Assembly: GCA_903844155.1 (NCBI GenBank)
Contig: CAIMSU010000153.1
Span: 1-40,393 of the forward strand
Length of the DNA stretch: 40,393 nucleotides
Reading direction: 5' to 3'
Source: an uncultured Pseudomonadota bacterium
GTDB taxonomy: Bacteria > Myxococcota_A > UBA796 > SXON01
The stretch's first letter is position 1. Every line of letters begins with the position of its first letter. Positions 8,701 to 15,458 of the stretch are shown here, one piece after another. The position numbers were made by a program, and so were the translations under genes. The notes beneath the pieces were generated by a model, which had not been told where the DNA came from, ran no database searches, and saw nothing but the letters and a program-made list of their open reading frames with translations.

Positions 8701-9657
8701 GCGACCGTACGCCAGGGCGAGGAGGCCGCTCGGCTCGCCCGCGACCGTCGGGACGCCGCTCGGGACGCCCTCACCGCCGTCGAGACCCGCTTCGCCGCGG
8801 TGAAGGACGCGCTCGAACGCCTCCGCGGCGACGTGGAGGCCCGGCACGAGGTCAGCCTCGTCGCCCTCCTCGACCGCCTCGACCGCGATGGTCAGCTCCT
8901 CCTCGACGGTTGGACTCCCGTGCCCGTCGACGGTATCGCCACGCCCGAGCCCGTCGCCACGCTCCGCATCGGCCGCGGCGAGCTGGACACCGACGAAGCC
9001 GGGCCTGCCGCGCTCGCCGAGCTCTCCACGCGCGTCGCCGACCTGCGCGCTTCGCTCAATCGCCTCGGCGACGTCCAGCCCGGCGCGGAGGACGAGTACC
9101 GCGAGGTGAGCGCCCGCCACGCCGAGATCGTGCGCCAACGCGCCGATCTCGAAGAGGCCATGCGGATCATCGAGGACGTCATCGCCCAGCTCAACCGCAC
9201 CTGCCGCGAGCGGTTCCGCGAGACGTTCGACCAGGTCGCCGACCACTATGCGGACGTCTACCCGCGCCTCGTCGGCGGAGGCACCGGCCGCCTGGCGCTC
9301 ACCGACGAAGACGATCTGCTCGTCACCGGCGTGGAGATGTACGTCCAGCCGCCCGGCAAGAAGATACAGCAGCTCTCGCTCCTCTCCGGCGGGGAAAAGG
9401 CGATGGCCGCGATCGCGTTGATCTTCGCCCTCTTTCGCGTCAAGCCCTCCCCCTTCTGCCTGCTCGACGAGGTCGACGCACCGCTCGACGAGGGCAACGG
9501 CGCGCGCTTCAACGACATGCTCCGCGAGATGGCGCAGAGGTCCCAGTTCATCGTCATCACCCACAACAAGAAGACGATGGAGTGTGCTGATGTGCTCTAC
9601 GGCGTGAGCATGCCGGAGCCCGGGGTCAGCCGGTTGGTGACGGTGAAGTTGGAATAG
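5764..9657 (+). CDS. smc: Chromosome segregation SMC ATPase
   Basis: A full-length 1297-aa SMC protein that compacts and segregates the chromosome with ScpA/ScpB (not in this window). The N-terminal head begins MRIRKLELQGFKSFADRA and has Walker A GPNGCGKSN near residue 35 and the R-loop KTLRGDTMADVIFAG. Two long Ala/Glu/Arg-rich coiled coils flank a hinge at about residues 565-690 (VPGVLGLLAP, ETVLVPDVATAVRVA, RFVTADGAVLREDGVLL). The C-terminal head has the signature LSLLSGGEKAMAA near residue 1207, Walker B FCLLDEVDAPLDE and the terminal ITHNKKTMECADVLYGVSM. It is slightly longer than the ~1150-1200 aa typical of bacterial SMCs, probably through longer coils. Its stop codon abuts the stop codon of the convergent ftsY. 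Confidence 0.97.
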   Translation: MRIRKLELQGFKSFADRAIFHFGAGISGVVGPNGCGKSNVVDGVKWCLGEQRVKTLRGDTMADVIFAGSTGRGSVSFAEVSLTFEAGAEPFPGIWERHAELDVSRRLYRDGSSEYRINAEKVRLRDVNELFLDSGAGNQLYSFIEQGRIGQIVAAHPEQRRSLIEEAAGISRYKQRREETLEKLASTRASLDRVGDIAEELARQLRGAERAVVRAMKAREVTARLRQEEIRLGLLRCHGLIAERRALGVAVREATAAMALATSSQDRSEAELTARRAALEAGEAEVGEGRDALGKAEADRRVEESAVQFQAREATSVRQRLEQLARDVDGLRAERDLATGEAVAAKSLADAADGALPGLRGVAAALGEDAQSMGLAVSRVRATLEEARAVAVASLEAAVRARGARDGVALRLRDLDERARRHEQRVVEARSLQARLGDEVARVEAQVVDADTRVNAAKTMLLARAEEQTVAQAGRDQAGAGVREAEAVLAAAAEALAEVQRRVSGQEAALRQATALVQERFGTVRKREEAWTSVDRDRAALLARIDALDDALRRSTDAPDGLRKALAVPGVLGLLAPRLDAAEGRDVVLARALDGGLETVLVPDVATAVRVATVAAGTRARVLVVPSMEGSREGLEDVGGTVDGRRALAALAPSVAEVATVADAFAARAVDRGRTRFVTADGAVLREDGVLLLGVGVAGTEAFARKRELVGLREGLLGLEAVVKAAAEAVRAARASVVAAEAARAEVTTSRNAEVAAVSEAQAQVDLARATVQERARAVAPVEASVRVAGAAVEAARAALRSAESVASEIRARLEARVGSVAEAVRTGEQLVAAGEAIRGARAALEADEQAAADAIRVAEERQGASEEAVRLARRDLAEAEPKLTALQAEIATARMAVAAVQATLQTQGGLADTARARAERATARIGQAGQEQSRLETRLVEIAVEAEAGQNRLQSLGERIGVLRDELDAGRARVVDQRATVRQGEEAARLARDRRDAARDALTAVETRFAAVKDALERLRGDVEARHEVSLVALLDRLDRDGQLLLDGWTPVPVDGIATPEPVATLRIGRGELDTDEAGPAALAELSTRVADLRASLNRLGDVQPGAEDEYREVSARHAEIVRQRADLEEAMRIIEDVIAQLNRTCRERFRETFDQVADHYADVYPRLVGGGTGRLALTDEDDLLVTGVEMYVQPPGKKIQQLSLLSGGEKAMAAIALIFALFRVKPSPFCLLDEVDAPLDEGNGARFNDMLREMAQRSQFIVITHNKKTMECADVLYGVSMPEPGVSRLVTVKLE

Positions 9658-10743
9658 TCAGCCGAACAACCCGCGCGCGAACGCTGCCGCATCGAAATCC
9701 CGCAGGTCGTCCAGCTTCTCGCCGCATCCAACGAGCTTCACCGGGAGGCCCAGCTCCTCCGCGATCGCGACCACGACGCCGCCTTTCGCGGTGCCGTCGA
9801 GCTTGGTCAGGACGATGCCGGTCACCTTCGTGACCTCGCGGAACACGCGCGCCTGCGACATGGCGTTCTGCCCCATCGTGCCGTCGAGCACGAGCAGGAC
9901 CTCGTGGGGCGCGCCAGGGTGCAGCTTGTGGACGACCCGGACGATCTTCGCCAGCTCGTCCATGAGGGCGGCGTGGGCCTGCAGGCGACCGGCGGTGTCG
10001 AGGATGACGACGTCGATCCCCTTCGCCAACGCCGACTTCACGGTGTCGTGGCAGACGGCGGCGGGGTCCGCGCCCTCCTGGTGGGCGACGACGGGCACGC
10101 CGGCTCGCTCGCCCCAGACCTTCAACTGTTCGATTGCCCCGGCGCGAAACGTGTCTGCCGCGCCGAGCATCACGCTCTTGCCAGCGAGCTTGTAGCGCGA
10201 CGCCAGCTTGCCGATCGTGGTCGTCTTGCCCGCCCCGTTCACGCCCACCACCAGGATCACGGTCGGACCGGTCGCGTCCGCAGGTCGAGGTGCGAGCGTG
10301 AAGTCGAAGCGGGAAATACGGCGTGCAACCTCGTCTCCCAGCCAACCGCGTAGCGCCTCGGTGGCGACCGCAGCCTCCCGCGCGCCGTGGATCAACGCTG
10401 TTGCCGTCTTCGGCCCGATGTCGGCCCGGATCAGCGCCTCCTCCAGATCGGACCACGCAGCGTCCTCAACCGGCTTCCCAGGGACAAACGCCCCGAACAC
10501 GGTGTTGAAGGTCGCGCGGGTGCGAGCGAGCGCGTCGCCAATCCGGCCGAGGACCGAGGGACCGCGGCCGGGGACGAGCGTGGTCGCTGTTGCCGGGTCC
10601 TCGCCGAGAACCGGGCCCCGGGTGGCGTCCGGAGGGGGCGCGAAGAGCGAGGGAGGAGCCGGCCGACGGGTGAACCAGACGAGCCCGCCCGCGACGCCAA
10701 GCAGCAGCAGGATCCCGACGATGAGCCCGACGATCCCCGTCAC
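9658..10743 (-). CDS. ftsY: Signal recognition particle receptor FtsY
   Basis: A 361-aa SRP-family GTPase that docks ribosome-SRP complexes at the inner membrane. Residues 4-25 are a transmembrane helix (IVGLIVGILLLLGVAGGLVW) followed by a Pro/Ala-rich linker, instead of the long acidic A domain of E. coli. The NG domain follows: G1 GVNGAGKTT near residue 167, the insertion-box DTFRAGAIEQLKVW, G3 DTAGRLQAH near residue 247, G4 TKLDGTAKGG near 311, and the C-terminal GEKLDDLRDFD with FARGLFG. It starts at GTG 10743, overlapping the UbiB-like stop by 4 nt, so the pair is translationally coupled. It converges on smc with no intergenic base. Confidence 0.95.
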   Translation of the reverse strand: MTGIVGLIVGILLLLGVAGGLVWFTRRPAPPSLFAPPPDATRGPVLGEDPATATTLVPGRGPSVLGRIGDALARTRATFNTVFGAFVPGKPVEDAAWSDLEEALIRADIGPKTATALIHGAREAAVATEALRGWLGDEVARRISRFDFTLAPRPADATGPTVILVVGVNGAGKTTTIGKLASRYKLAGKSVMLGAADTFRAGAIEQLKVWGERAGVPVVAHQEGADPAAVCHDTVKSALAKGIDVVILDTAGRLQAHAALMDELAKIVRVVHKLHPGAPHEVLLVLDGTMGQNAMSQARVFREVTKVTGIVLTKLDGTAKGGVVVAIAEELGLPVKLVGCGEKLDDLRDFDAAAFARGLFG

Positions 10744-12089
10744 GACGCCGCGCCGCCAGCCGCCTCAGCCTCGCGGATGCATTGTCCGCCGACATCGAGG
10801 AACATCGTCCGCCACTCCGAGTGCACGCGGAGCTGCTTCAGGAGCTGGTGCGTGCCGCCGAGCGCGCGGTGCAGGTAGACCAGCTCCTTTGGCGCCTTCA
10901 ACCGGTGCTGGGCGAGGATCCCGGGCATCAGCCTTGTCACCTCGTCCTGAATGGTGTCGTTGTCCGCACCCATGCGAAACCCGCCGGGGACGAACGCTTT
11001 ACCGATGGCGGCGCAGAGCTGCCAGAGCAATTCGTCGGCCTCCGGATGCCGCTCGGTGATGCATCCAAGCTGCATCGCGAGCTTGATGGTGGTCTCGCGG
11101 TCGCCGTGGAGCGTGGCGTGGCCGATGCGCGCGTAGGTGGCCATCCACTGCAGATCGTACCGGCGAACGCAGCCAAAATCGAGGATGCCGACCCGACCGT
11201 CCGGCATGAACAGGTAGTTGCCCGGGTGCGGATCCGCGTGGATCGCCCGCCAGAGGTACTCCATCTTCAGGAATGTGCGCCCGAGCGTCGCCCCCGCGCG
11301 CTGCCGTGCGGCCTCTGGCGCCGTGGATGCGAACACCGAGAGGGGCCGGCCCTCAAGCCGCTCCATGGTCAGCACCTTGCCCGTCGACCAGCCCTCGTGC
11401 ACGAACGGGATGGTGACCTCCGGATCGCGGTCGATCGGGCGCCCCTGCGTGAACTGCCGGCGAAAGAACTGGAGGTTTGCCGCCTCCTGCCGGTAGTCCA
11501 GCTCCTCGTTCAGGCGCTCGGTGATCTCCTGCCAGATGACGTCGACCTCCGCCTTGTCCCGGTTGATGAACCGCCCGGCGAGGAGCATCGATTTCAACGC
11601 GGACATGTCGGAGATCACGCTGTCCTCGATGCCATCGTGCAGCACCTTCACCACCACGCGCGTTCCGTCCGGCAACACCGCCCCGTGCGCCTGTCCCAGC
11701 GACGCCGTCCCGACCGGCTCCTCGTCAAAGCTCTTGTACAACGTGGCAAGATCGCCGCCAAGCTCCCGCTCCACGCGCTTCTTGATCGCTGCAAAGGGGA
11801 TGGGCTCGGCCTTGTCATGCAACTTCCCGAGCATCGCCCGGGCCTCGGGCGGCATGTTCAGCCCGTCCGCCACCTGCGCGACCGCCTGTCCGACCTTCAT
11901 GGCCGCGCCCTTCAGCGACCCGAGGTTGGACACGATCCGCTCGGCGTTCGCCACATGTGTTGCGTCGAGGCTGTTTTTCCGGCCCTGCTCGTCCTGGAAC
12001 AGCCCCTGGATCCGCTGGCCGAGGTACGAGCCGCCCACCTTGGTGGACAGCGTGCCAAGCTGCGCGAGTCGGGAGAGCTTTGAGGCCAT
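10740..12089 (-). CDS. ABC1/UbiB-family atypical kinase-like protein
   Basis: A 449-aa member of the UbiB/ADCK/ABC1 family. The diagnostic KxGQ motif is KVGQ at residues 65-68. An Ala/Ser-rich nucleotide loop (EPVGTASLGQAH) is followed by the VVVKV lysine region, ADPHPGN near residue 285 in the catalytic loop and LDFG near residue 303 for metal binding. Family members support ubiquinone or other isoprenoid-lipid biology as ATPases/kinases. Here there is no quinone gene nearby, and the protein lacks the C-terminal transmembrane pair of E. coli UbiB. It is the first gene of a two-gene unit with ftsY (4-nt overlap) and is divergent from a glutaredoxin-like gene. Exact substrate unknown. Confidence 0.88.
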   Translation of the reverse strand: MASKLSRLAQLGTLSTKVGGSYLGQRIQGLFQDEQGRKNSLDATHVANAERIVSNLGSLKGAAMKVGQAVAQVADGLNMPPEARAMLGKLHDKAEPIPFAAIKKRVERELGGDLATLYKSFDEEPVGTASLGQAHGAVLPDGTRVVVKVLHDGIEDSVISDMSALKSMLLAGRFINRDKAEVDVIWQEITERLNEELDYRQEAANLQFFRRQFTQGRPIDRDPEVTIPFVHEGWSTGKVLTMERLEGRPLSVFASTAPEAARQRAGATLGRTFLKMEYLWRAIHADPHPGNYLFMPDGRVGILDFGCVRRYDLQWMATYARIGHATLHGDRETTIKLAMQLGCITERHPEADELLWQLCAAIGKAFVPGGFRMGADNDTIQDEVTRLMPGILAQHRLKAPKELVYLHRALGGTHQLLKQLRVHSEWRTMFLDVGGQCIREAEAAGGAAS

Positions 12090-12155
12090 GGACCTTCGGG
12101 GGGCTGTCAGCCGGGGATCCGGTGACTATCTGTGCGGCCGAGAGTAAGCACGCCC

Positions 12156-12527
12156 ATGTCCACGTCAGGTTTTGCCTCCCCGTCGCCCGCCCATCACCCC
12201 CTGGCGGACGCGCGCATCGCCGCGTTCCATCCGGACATCGTCAAGCAGGTCGCGGACGCTGTCGCCGCCCACCCGATCGTGGTGGTGGGCATGGCGTGGA
12301 ACCCGAATTGCCCGCGCGGCGTCAAGGCGCTTGAAGCGGCGGGCCACAAGGTCGAGTACATCGAGTTCGGCAGCTACGCGTCGGCCTGGAAGCAGCGCCT
12401 CGCGCTCAAGCTCTGGGCGGGCTGGCCGACGTTTCCGCAGGTCTACGTGAAGGGGCAGCTCATCGGCGGCGCGGATCAGGCCGAGGCGGCGATCAAGAGC
12501 GGGGAATTGGCGAAGATGCTGGGGTAG
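12156..12527 (+). CDS. Monothiol glutaredoxin-like protein with altered active site
   Basis: A 123-aa thioredoxin-fold protein. The strand PIVVVGMAWNPNCPRGVKAL occupies the active-site position, followed by VEYIEFGSYASAWKQRLALK and the cis-Pro and glutathione-binding part WPTFPQVYVKGQLIGGADQA, which is strongly glutaredoxin-4-like. Classical monothiol glutaredoxins carry CGFS and help Fe-S cluster transfer. Here the only Cys is in CPRG, so glutathione and cluster binding may differ. ATG 12156 was chosen; a GTG at 12132 would add eight residues. It is divergent from the UbiB-like gene, and its stop is 3 nt from the stop of the convergent deacetylase-family gene. Confidence 0.8.
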   Translation: MSTSGFASPSPAHHPLADARIAAFHPDIVKQVADAVAAHPIVVVGMAWNPNCPRGVKALEAAGHKVEYIEFGSYASAWKQRLALKLWAGWPTFPQVYVKGQLIGGADQAEAAIKSGELAKMLG

Positions 12528-12530
12528 GCT

Positions 12531-13379
12531 TCAGGCCGGAGGTCGGAGGTAGACCGCGGCGCAGGCGCGCATCGTGTTGTCGTGGATGTCCAGCACCTTC
12601 CGTAGAGGCGTCTGGTAGCCACCGGCGAGGTTCCAGACGATGGGGACGCCAAGGCGCGCCGCCGTTTGGAACACGAGCAGGTCCCGCTCGTACAACTGCG
12701 CGTCGGTGAGCCAGCCACCGAGCGGATCGTCGATGTGCGGGTCCGCGCCGGCCTGGTAGAGGATGACGTCGCAGTCGGCCATGGTCCCCACGATCTCCGG
12801 GATTCGCTCAAGGAACGAGGCGGCGTGTACCGGTTGATGGTACTGGTTGCCGGCCGTGAAGTGGGTGACGAACCGCAGCTTCAACCTCGCGATGATGTCG
12901 TCCGTGCCGTTGCCGTAGTGCTCGTCGAAGTCGAGGATGCCGACCTTGCGCGCCTCGCTGGTGGCGTGGAGCGCGATGGCCGCGATCATCAGCCCGTTGA
13001 ACGTGCAATATCCCTGCGGCTCCGCGTAGGTGGCGTGGTGGAAGCCCGAGCACGGCGCCACCGCAACGCGCCGGTTCCGGATCGCCTCCCGCGCGCCGCT
13101 CAGCATCGCGCCGCTGGTATGGGGGAGTGACGCCGCGACCTCCAGCGACGCGTTCCCGAACCCATTGATGGCTTTCCCGGCGAGGATCCGGTCGACACGG
13201 TCAGGCGAGTGGGCCGCGGCGATCTGGTCGCGGGCCACCGGGGTGGGCGGGATGATCCTGAGCGGGATGCCGAGGTTTCGCCAACTCTCGACCACCGGGG
13301 CCGGTTTTGCGGCGCTTGGCGACGAGCCGGCGGTTTGTGACACCATCGCGGGCGAGTAGTAGACGGGGATCGCGTCCAT
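12531..13379 (-). CDS. Histone deacetylase-family metal hydrolase
   Basis: A 282-aa protein of the arginase/deacetylase fold. It has the substrate-loop histidines FHHATY at 114-115, the zinc motif DFDEHYGNGTDD with ligands Asp152 and His154, the third ligand region QAGADPHIDDPLGG and the closing NLAGGY. Bacterial members remove acetyl groups from small amines such as polyamines, from acetoin, or from proteins; the real substrate here is unknown. No signal peptide, so cytoplasmic. ATG 13379 gives the usual N-terminus (IPVYYSP); the open frame upstream of it runs into the next gene on the opposite reading. The gene is 16 nt downstream of the membrane/toroid gene and probably co-transcribed with it. 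Confidence 0.88.
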   Translation of the reverse strand: MDAIPVYYSPAMVSQTAGSSPSAAKPAPVVESWRNLGIPLRIIPPTPVARDQIAAAHSPDRVDRILAGKAINGFGNASLEVAASLPHTSGAMLSGAREAIRNRRVAVAPCSGFHHATYAEPQGYCTFNGLMIAAIALHATSEARKVGILDFDEHYGNGTDDIIARLKLRFVTHFTAGNQYHQPVHAASFLERIPEIVGTMADCDVILYQAGADPHIDDPLGGWLTDAQLYERDLLVFQTAARLGVPIVWNLAGGYQTPLRKVLDIHDNTMRACAAVYLRPPA

Positions 13380-13395
13380 GCGGTGGCCTATCCGG

Positions 13396-15390
13396 TCAGG
13401 GCAGCATCCCCGCCCGATCCTCCCCAAGCAACGCCAACGTCCCGAGGAGCGCGCCGCCGATGTGCTGGACGCTGTCGATCTGCACGTCGAGGTCGTAGGG
13501 GCCGTCGCGGAAGCCGCCGAGGAGATGGTCGGGCGAGGGGAGGAGAGGAGCGTCGCCGGCGACGTACTGACTCCCGAGGTAGAACGCGGCGTAGTCGAGG
13601 GACGCGGCGCGGAGGGCAGGGGAGGGGTGGTCGAAGGCTCGGGCGACGACCGCCTCAGCACCGCCGGCGGATGGGCCGGCCGCGGGTGGGAGGCCGGCGC
13701 CTGGGGGTGGCGCTGCGAGCGCTGCGATGCTCGCGTAGGCAGCGCAGACGGCGTCGGGGCCGACTGCATCAACGGTGGCAGACGAATCCCGGGCGTTGAG
13801 CGCGTGGATTCCGTGGGCGGCGAGGCACATCCAGTGCTCGTCGTCGACCCAGAGGGGATGCGGGCCGTAGTAGCCCCAGCCGGCGACGAAGGTGCTGGCC
13901 CGGCCGAGGGCATCGCGCGCGCGGGAGGGGACGGTAGGGTCGAGCGGTCGGTCGCTGTGGGCCATCGCGGCGAGCGCCACCATCACCTGACCCTGACCGT
14001 AGCTGTTGGCCTTGTCGGCGACAAAATCGCCGTTCTTCGTCAGCATCTCCCCGCGCACCAGGCCGTCCTCGCCTACGCTCGCGATCACCTGCTCCTCCCA
14101 GCCACGCGCGGATGCCGGCGTGACCGTCGCGTTGTCCCCCCCGAGCGCCTCCACCGCGGCCACCGCCAGCGCCGTCGTCCCGATCCACGCGCGCCCGTCC
14201 GTCCGGGTGGGGTCGAGCACGAACGCGCGCCCGTCGGGCGTGTGCCCGCTCACGTCGTCGAGGTGCTGCAGGCCTGCGTTTGCGGCGGATCGTGCGATGG
14301 GGTCGAGAAGCGCCGTCGCCTCCCGCGCGAGGAACCAGGCTGTCCCGGCGTGCCGTGGATAATTGTAGCCTGGACCGGCAGTTCCATCACCCTTCACAAT
14401 GTACGTGAACTTGCCGTCGGATGTCTGGTTGCGCGTGAGGAACAGGGCGGCGAGGGTCAGGGAGTCACGGATGCTCTGGGCGGTCAGAGGCGGTTCGGGT
14501 GTCCAGCCACGGTCGAGGGCGACGGCGGATGGGAGGACTCCCGCGGGCAGGACGAAGTACGTCGCGACGCGAACGGGCGGATTCTGTACGGTGGAGGCGT
14601 AGAAGCCGGGCAGCGCCTGCGCCTGCTTGCGCGCCTTCCAGACTCCGAGGTCGTTCTCCTGCAGGCGCGCGTCGCGGCCGGGCGAGAGGACGTACGGCTC
14701 GACGCGGGCGGGGCCGGCGACCGGGACGTCGACGATGCGGCCGCCGGGGACGTCGCGAGACAGCGGATCTGAGGCGGGCGTCGTGACAGCGAGAGCGGCG
14801 GGATCGCCAGCATCAGCCGTGTCGACGGGACGAATCCACCAGCCAACGTAGGCGGTGACGCCGACCGCGGCGACACCAGTGGCCCCCAGCGCCACCCGCC
14901 ACGCCCGTCCCGAGAGCAGCACCGCGACCAGCGCGCACCCCCCAAACGTCGACCAGCACTGGATCGTCTGCGCTTCGGACAGCGGCCCGAGCGCGGACGC
15001 CACGCCCCATGCCCTCACCCCGAGGCAGGCCGTGGCGGCCCAGGCAGCGACGGCAGAAGCGGGCACGACCAACCGCAGCGACGCACGGCCCCTTGACACG
15101 TCGAGGGCCCGATCGGGGAGCCAGCCCAGGCATGCCGCGACGGCGAGGAGAGCGACGAGCCCGACGCCCGCGCCGATCTGCACGGCGCGCGCATCCGCAG
15201 CCGTCTCCGCCCCGAAATTCACGGCGGCCGCGTGCGTCGCTGCCAGGAGCGCGAGGAACCCAGCGACATCGCCAACCCCCACGATCAATGCCCCGATCTT
15301 TCGTCCGCGCCCCGACGTCAGCAGCAACACCGCGCCGATAGCGCCCGGCCAGAGCCACGGCGTCAGCGTCATCGCCCCCCAGACATGCAC
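13396..15390 (-). CDS. Membrane protein with C-terminal toroid-like domain
   Basis: A 664-aa protein. The first ~220 residues form five or six hydrophobic helices (PGAIGAVLLLTSGRGRKIGA, GLVALLAVAACLGW, GATGVAAVGVTAYVGWW). The rest is a large soluble, presumably extracytoplasmic domain with helical-hairpin features of alpha/alpha toroids (SLTLAALFLTRNQTSDGKF, YNYPRHAGTAWFLAREATAL, WIGTTALAVAAVEALGG, GQGQVMVALAAMAHS). Such folds occur in uronyl epimerases, glycosidases and related enzymes; I cannot assign one. GTG 15390 is used; the frame stays open and hydrophobic upstream (VGCALALGAV), so the true start may be a rare codon up to ~60 nt further out. It lies 68 nt downstream of the large outer-membrane protein gene. 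Confidence 0.7.
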   Translation of the reverse strand: MHVWGAMTLTPWLWPGAIGAVLLLTSGRGRKIGALIVGVGDVAGFLALLAATHAAAVNFGAETAADARAVQIGAGVGLVALLAVAACLGWLPDRALDVSRGRASLRLVVPASAVAAWAATACLGVRAWGVASALGPLSEAQTIQCWSTFGGCALVAVLLSGRAWRVALGATGVAAVGVTAYVGWWIRPVDTADAGDPAALAVTTPASDPLSRDVPGGRIVDVPVAGPARVEPYVLSPGRDARLQENDLGVWKARKQAQALPGFYASTVQNPPVRVATYFVLPAGVLPSAVALDRGWTPEPPLTAQSIRDSLTLAALFLTRNQTSDGKFTYIVKGDGTAGPGYNYPRHAGTAWFLAREATALLDPIARSAANAGLQHLDDVSGHTPDGRAFVLDPTRTDGRAWIGTTALAVAAVEALGGDNATVTPASARGWEEQVIASVGEDGLVRGEMLTKNGDFVADKANSYGQGQVMVALAAMAHSDRPLDPTVPSRARDALGRASTFVAGWGYYGPHPLWVDDEHWMCLAAHGIHALNARDSSATVDAVGPDAVCAAYASIAALAAPPPGAGLPPAAGPSAGGAEAVVARAFDHPSPALRAASLDYAAFYLGSQYVAGDAPLLPSPDHLLGGFRDGPYDLDVQIDSVQHIGGALLGTLALLGEDRAGMLP

Positions 15391-15458
15391 CGCCCCAAGC
15401 GCGAGCGCACACCCGACCCGCGCGACCCGTCCGGCCCCTCCGCTGTCGAGCCAGCCGC

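Noticed and set aside
6376-9564. A 1062-codon minus-strand open frame inside smc
   Set aside because: It is a GC-rich shadow: Arg/Leu/Pro/His composition, no domain, fully antisense to the coiled-coil coding of smc whose motifs are all intact.
13380-13913. N-terminal extension of the deacetylase-family frame
   Set aside because: Low-complexity Ser/Thr/Pro sequence overlapping another real gene in a different frame; the family N-terminus begins at 13379.
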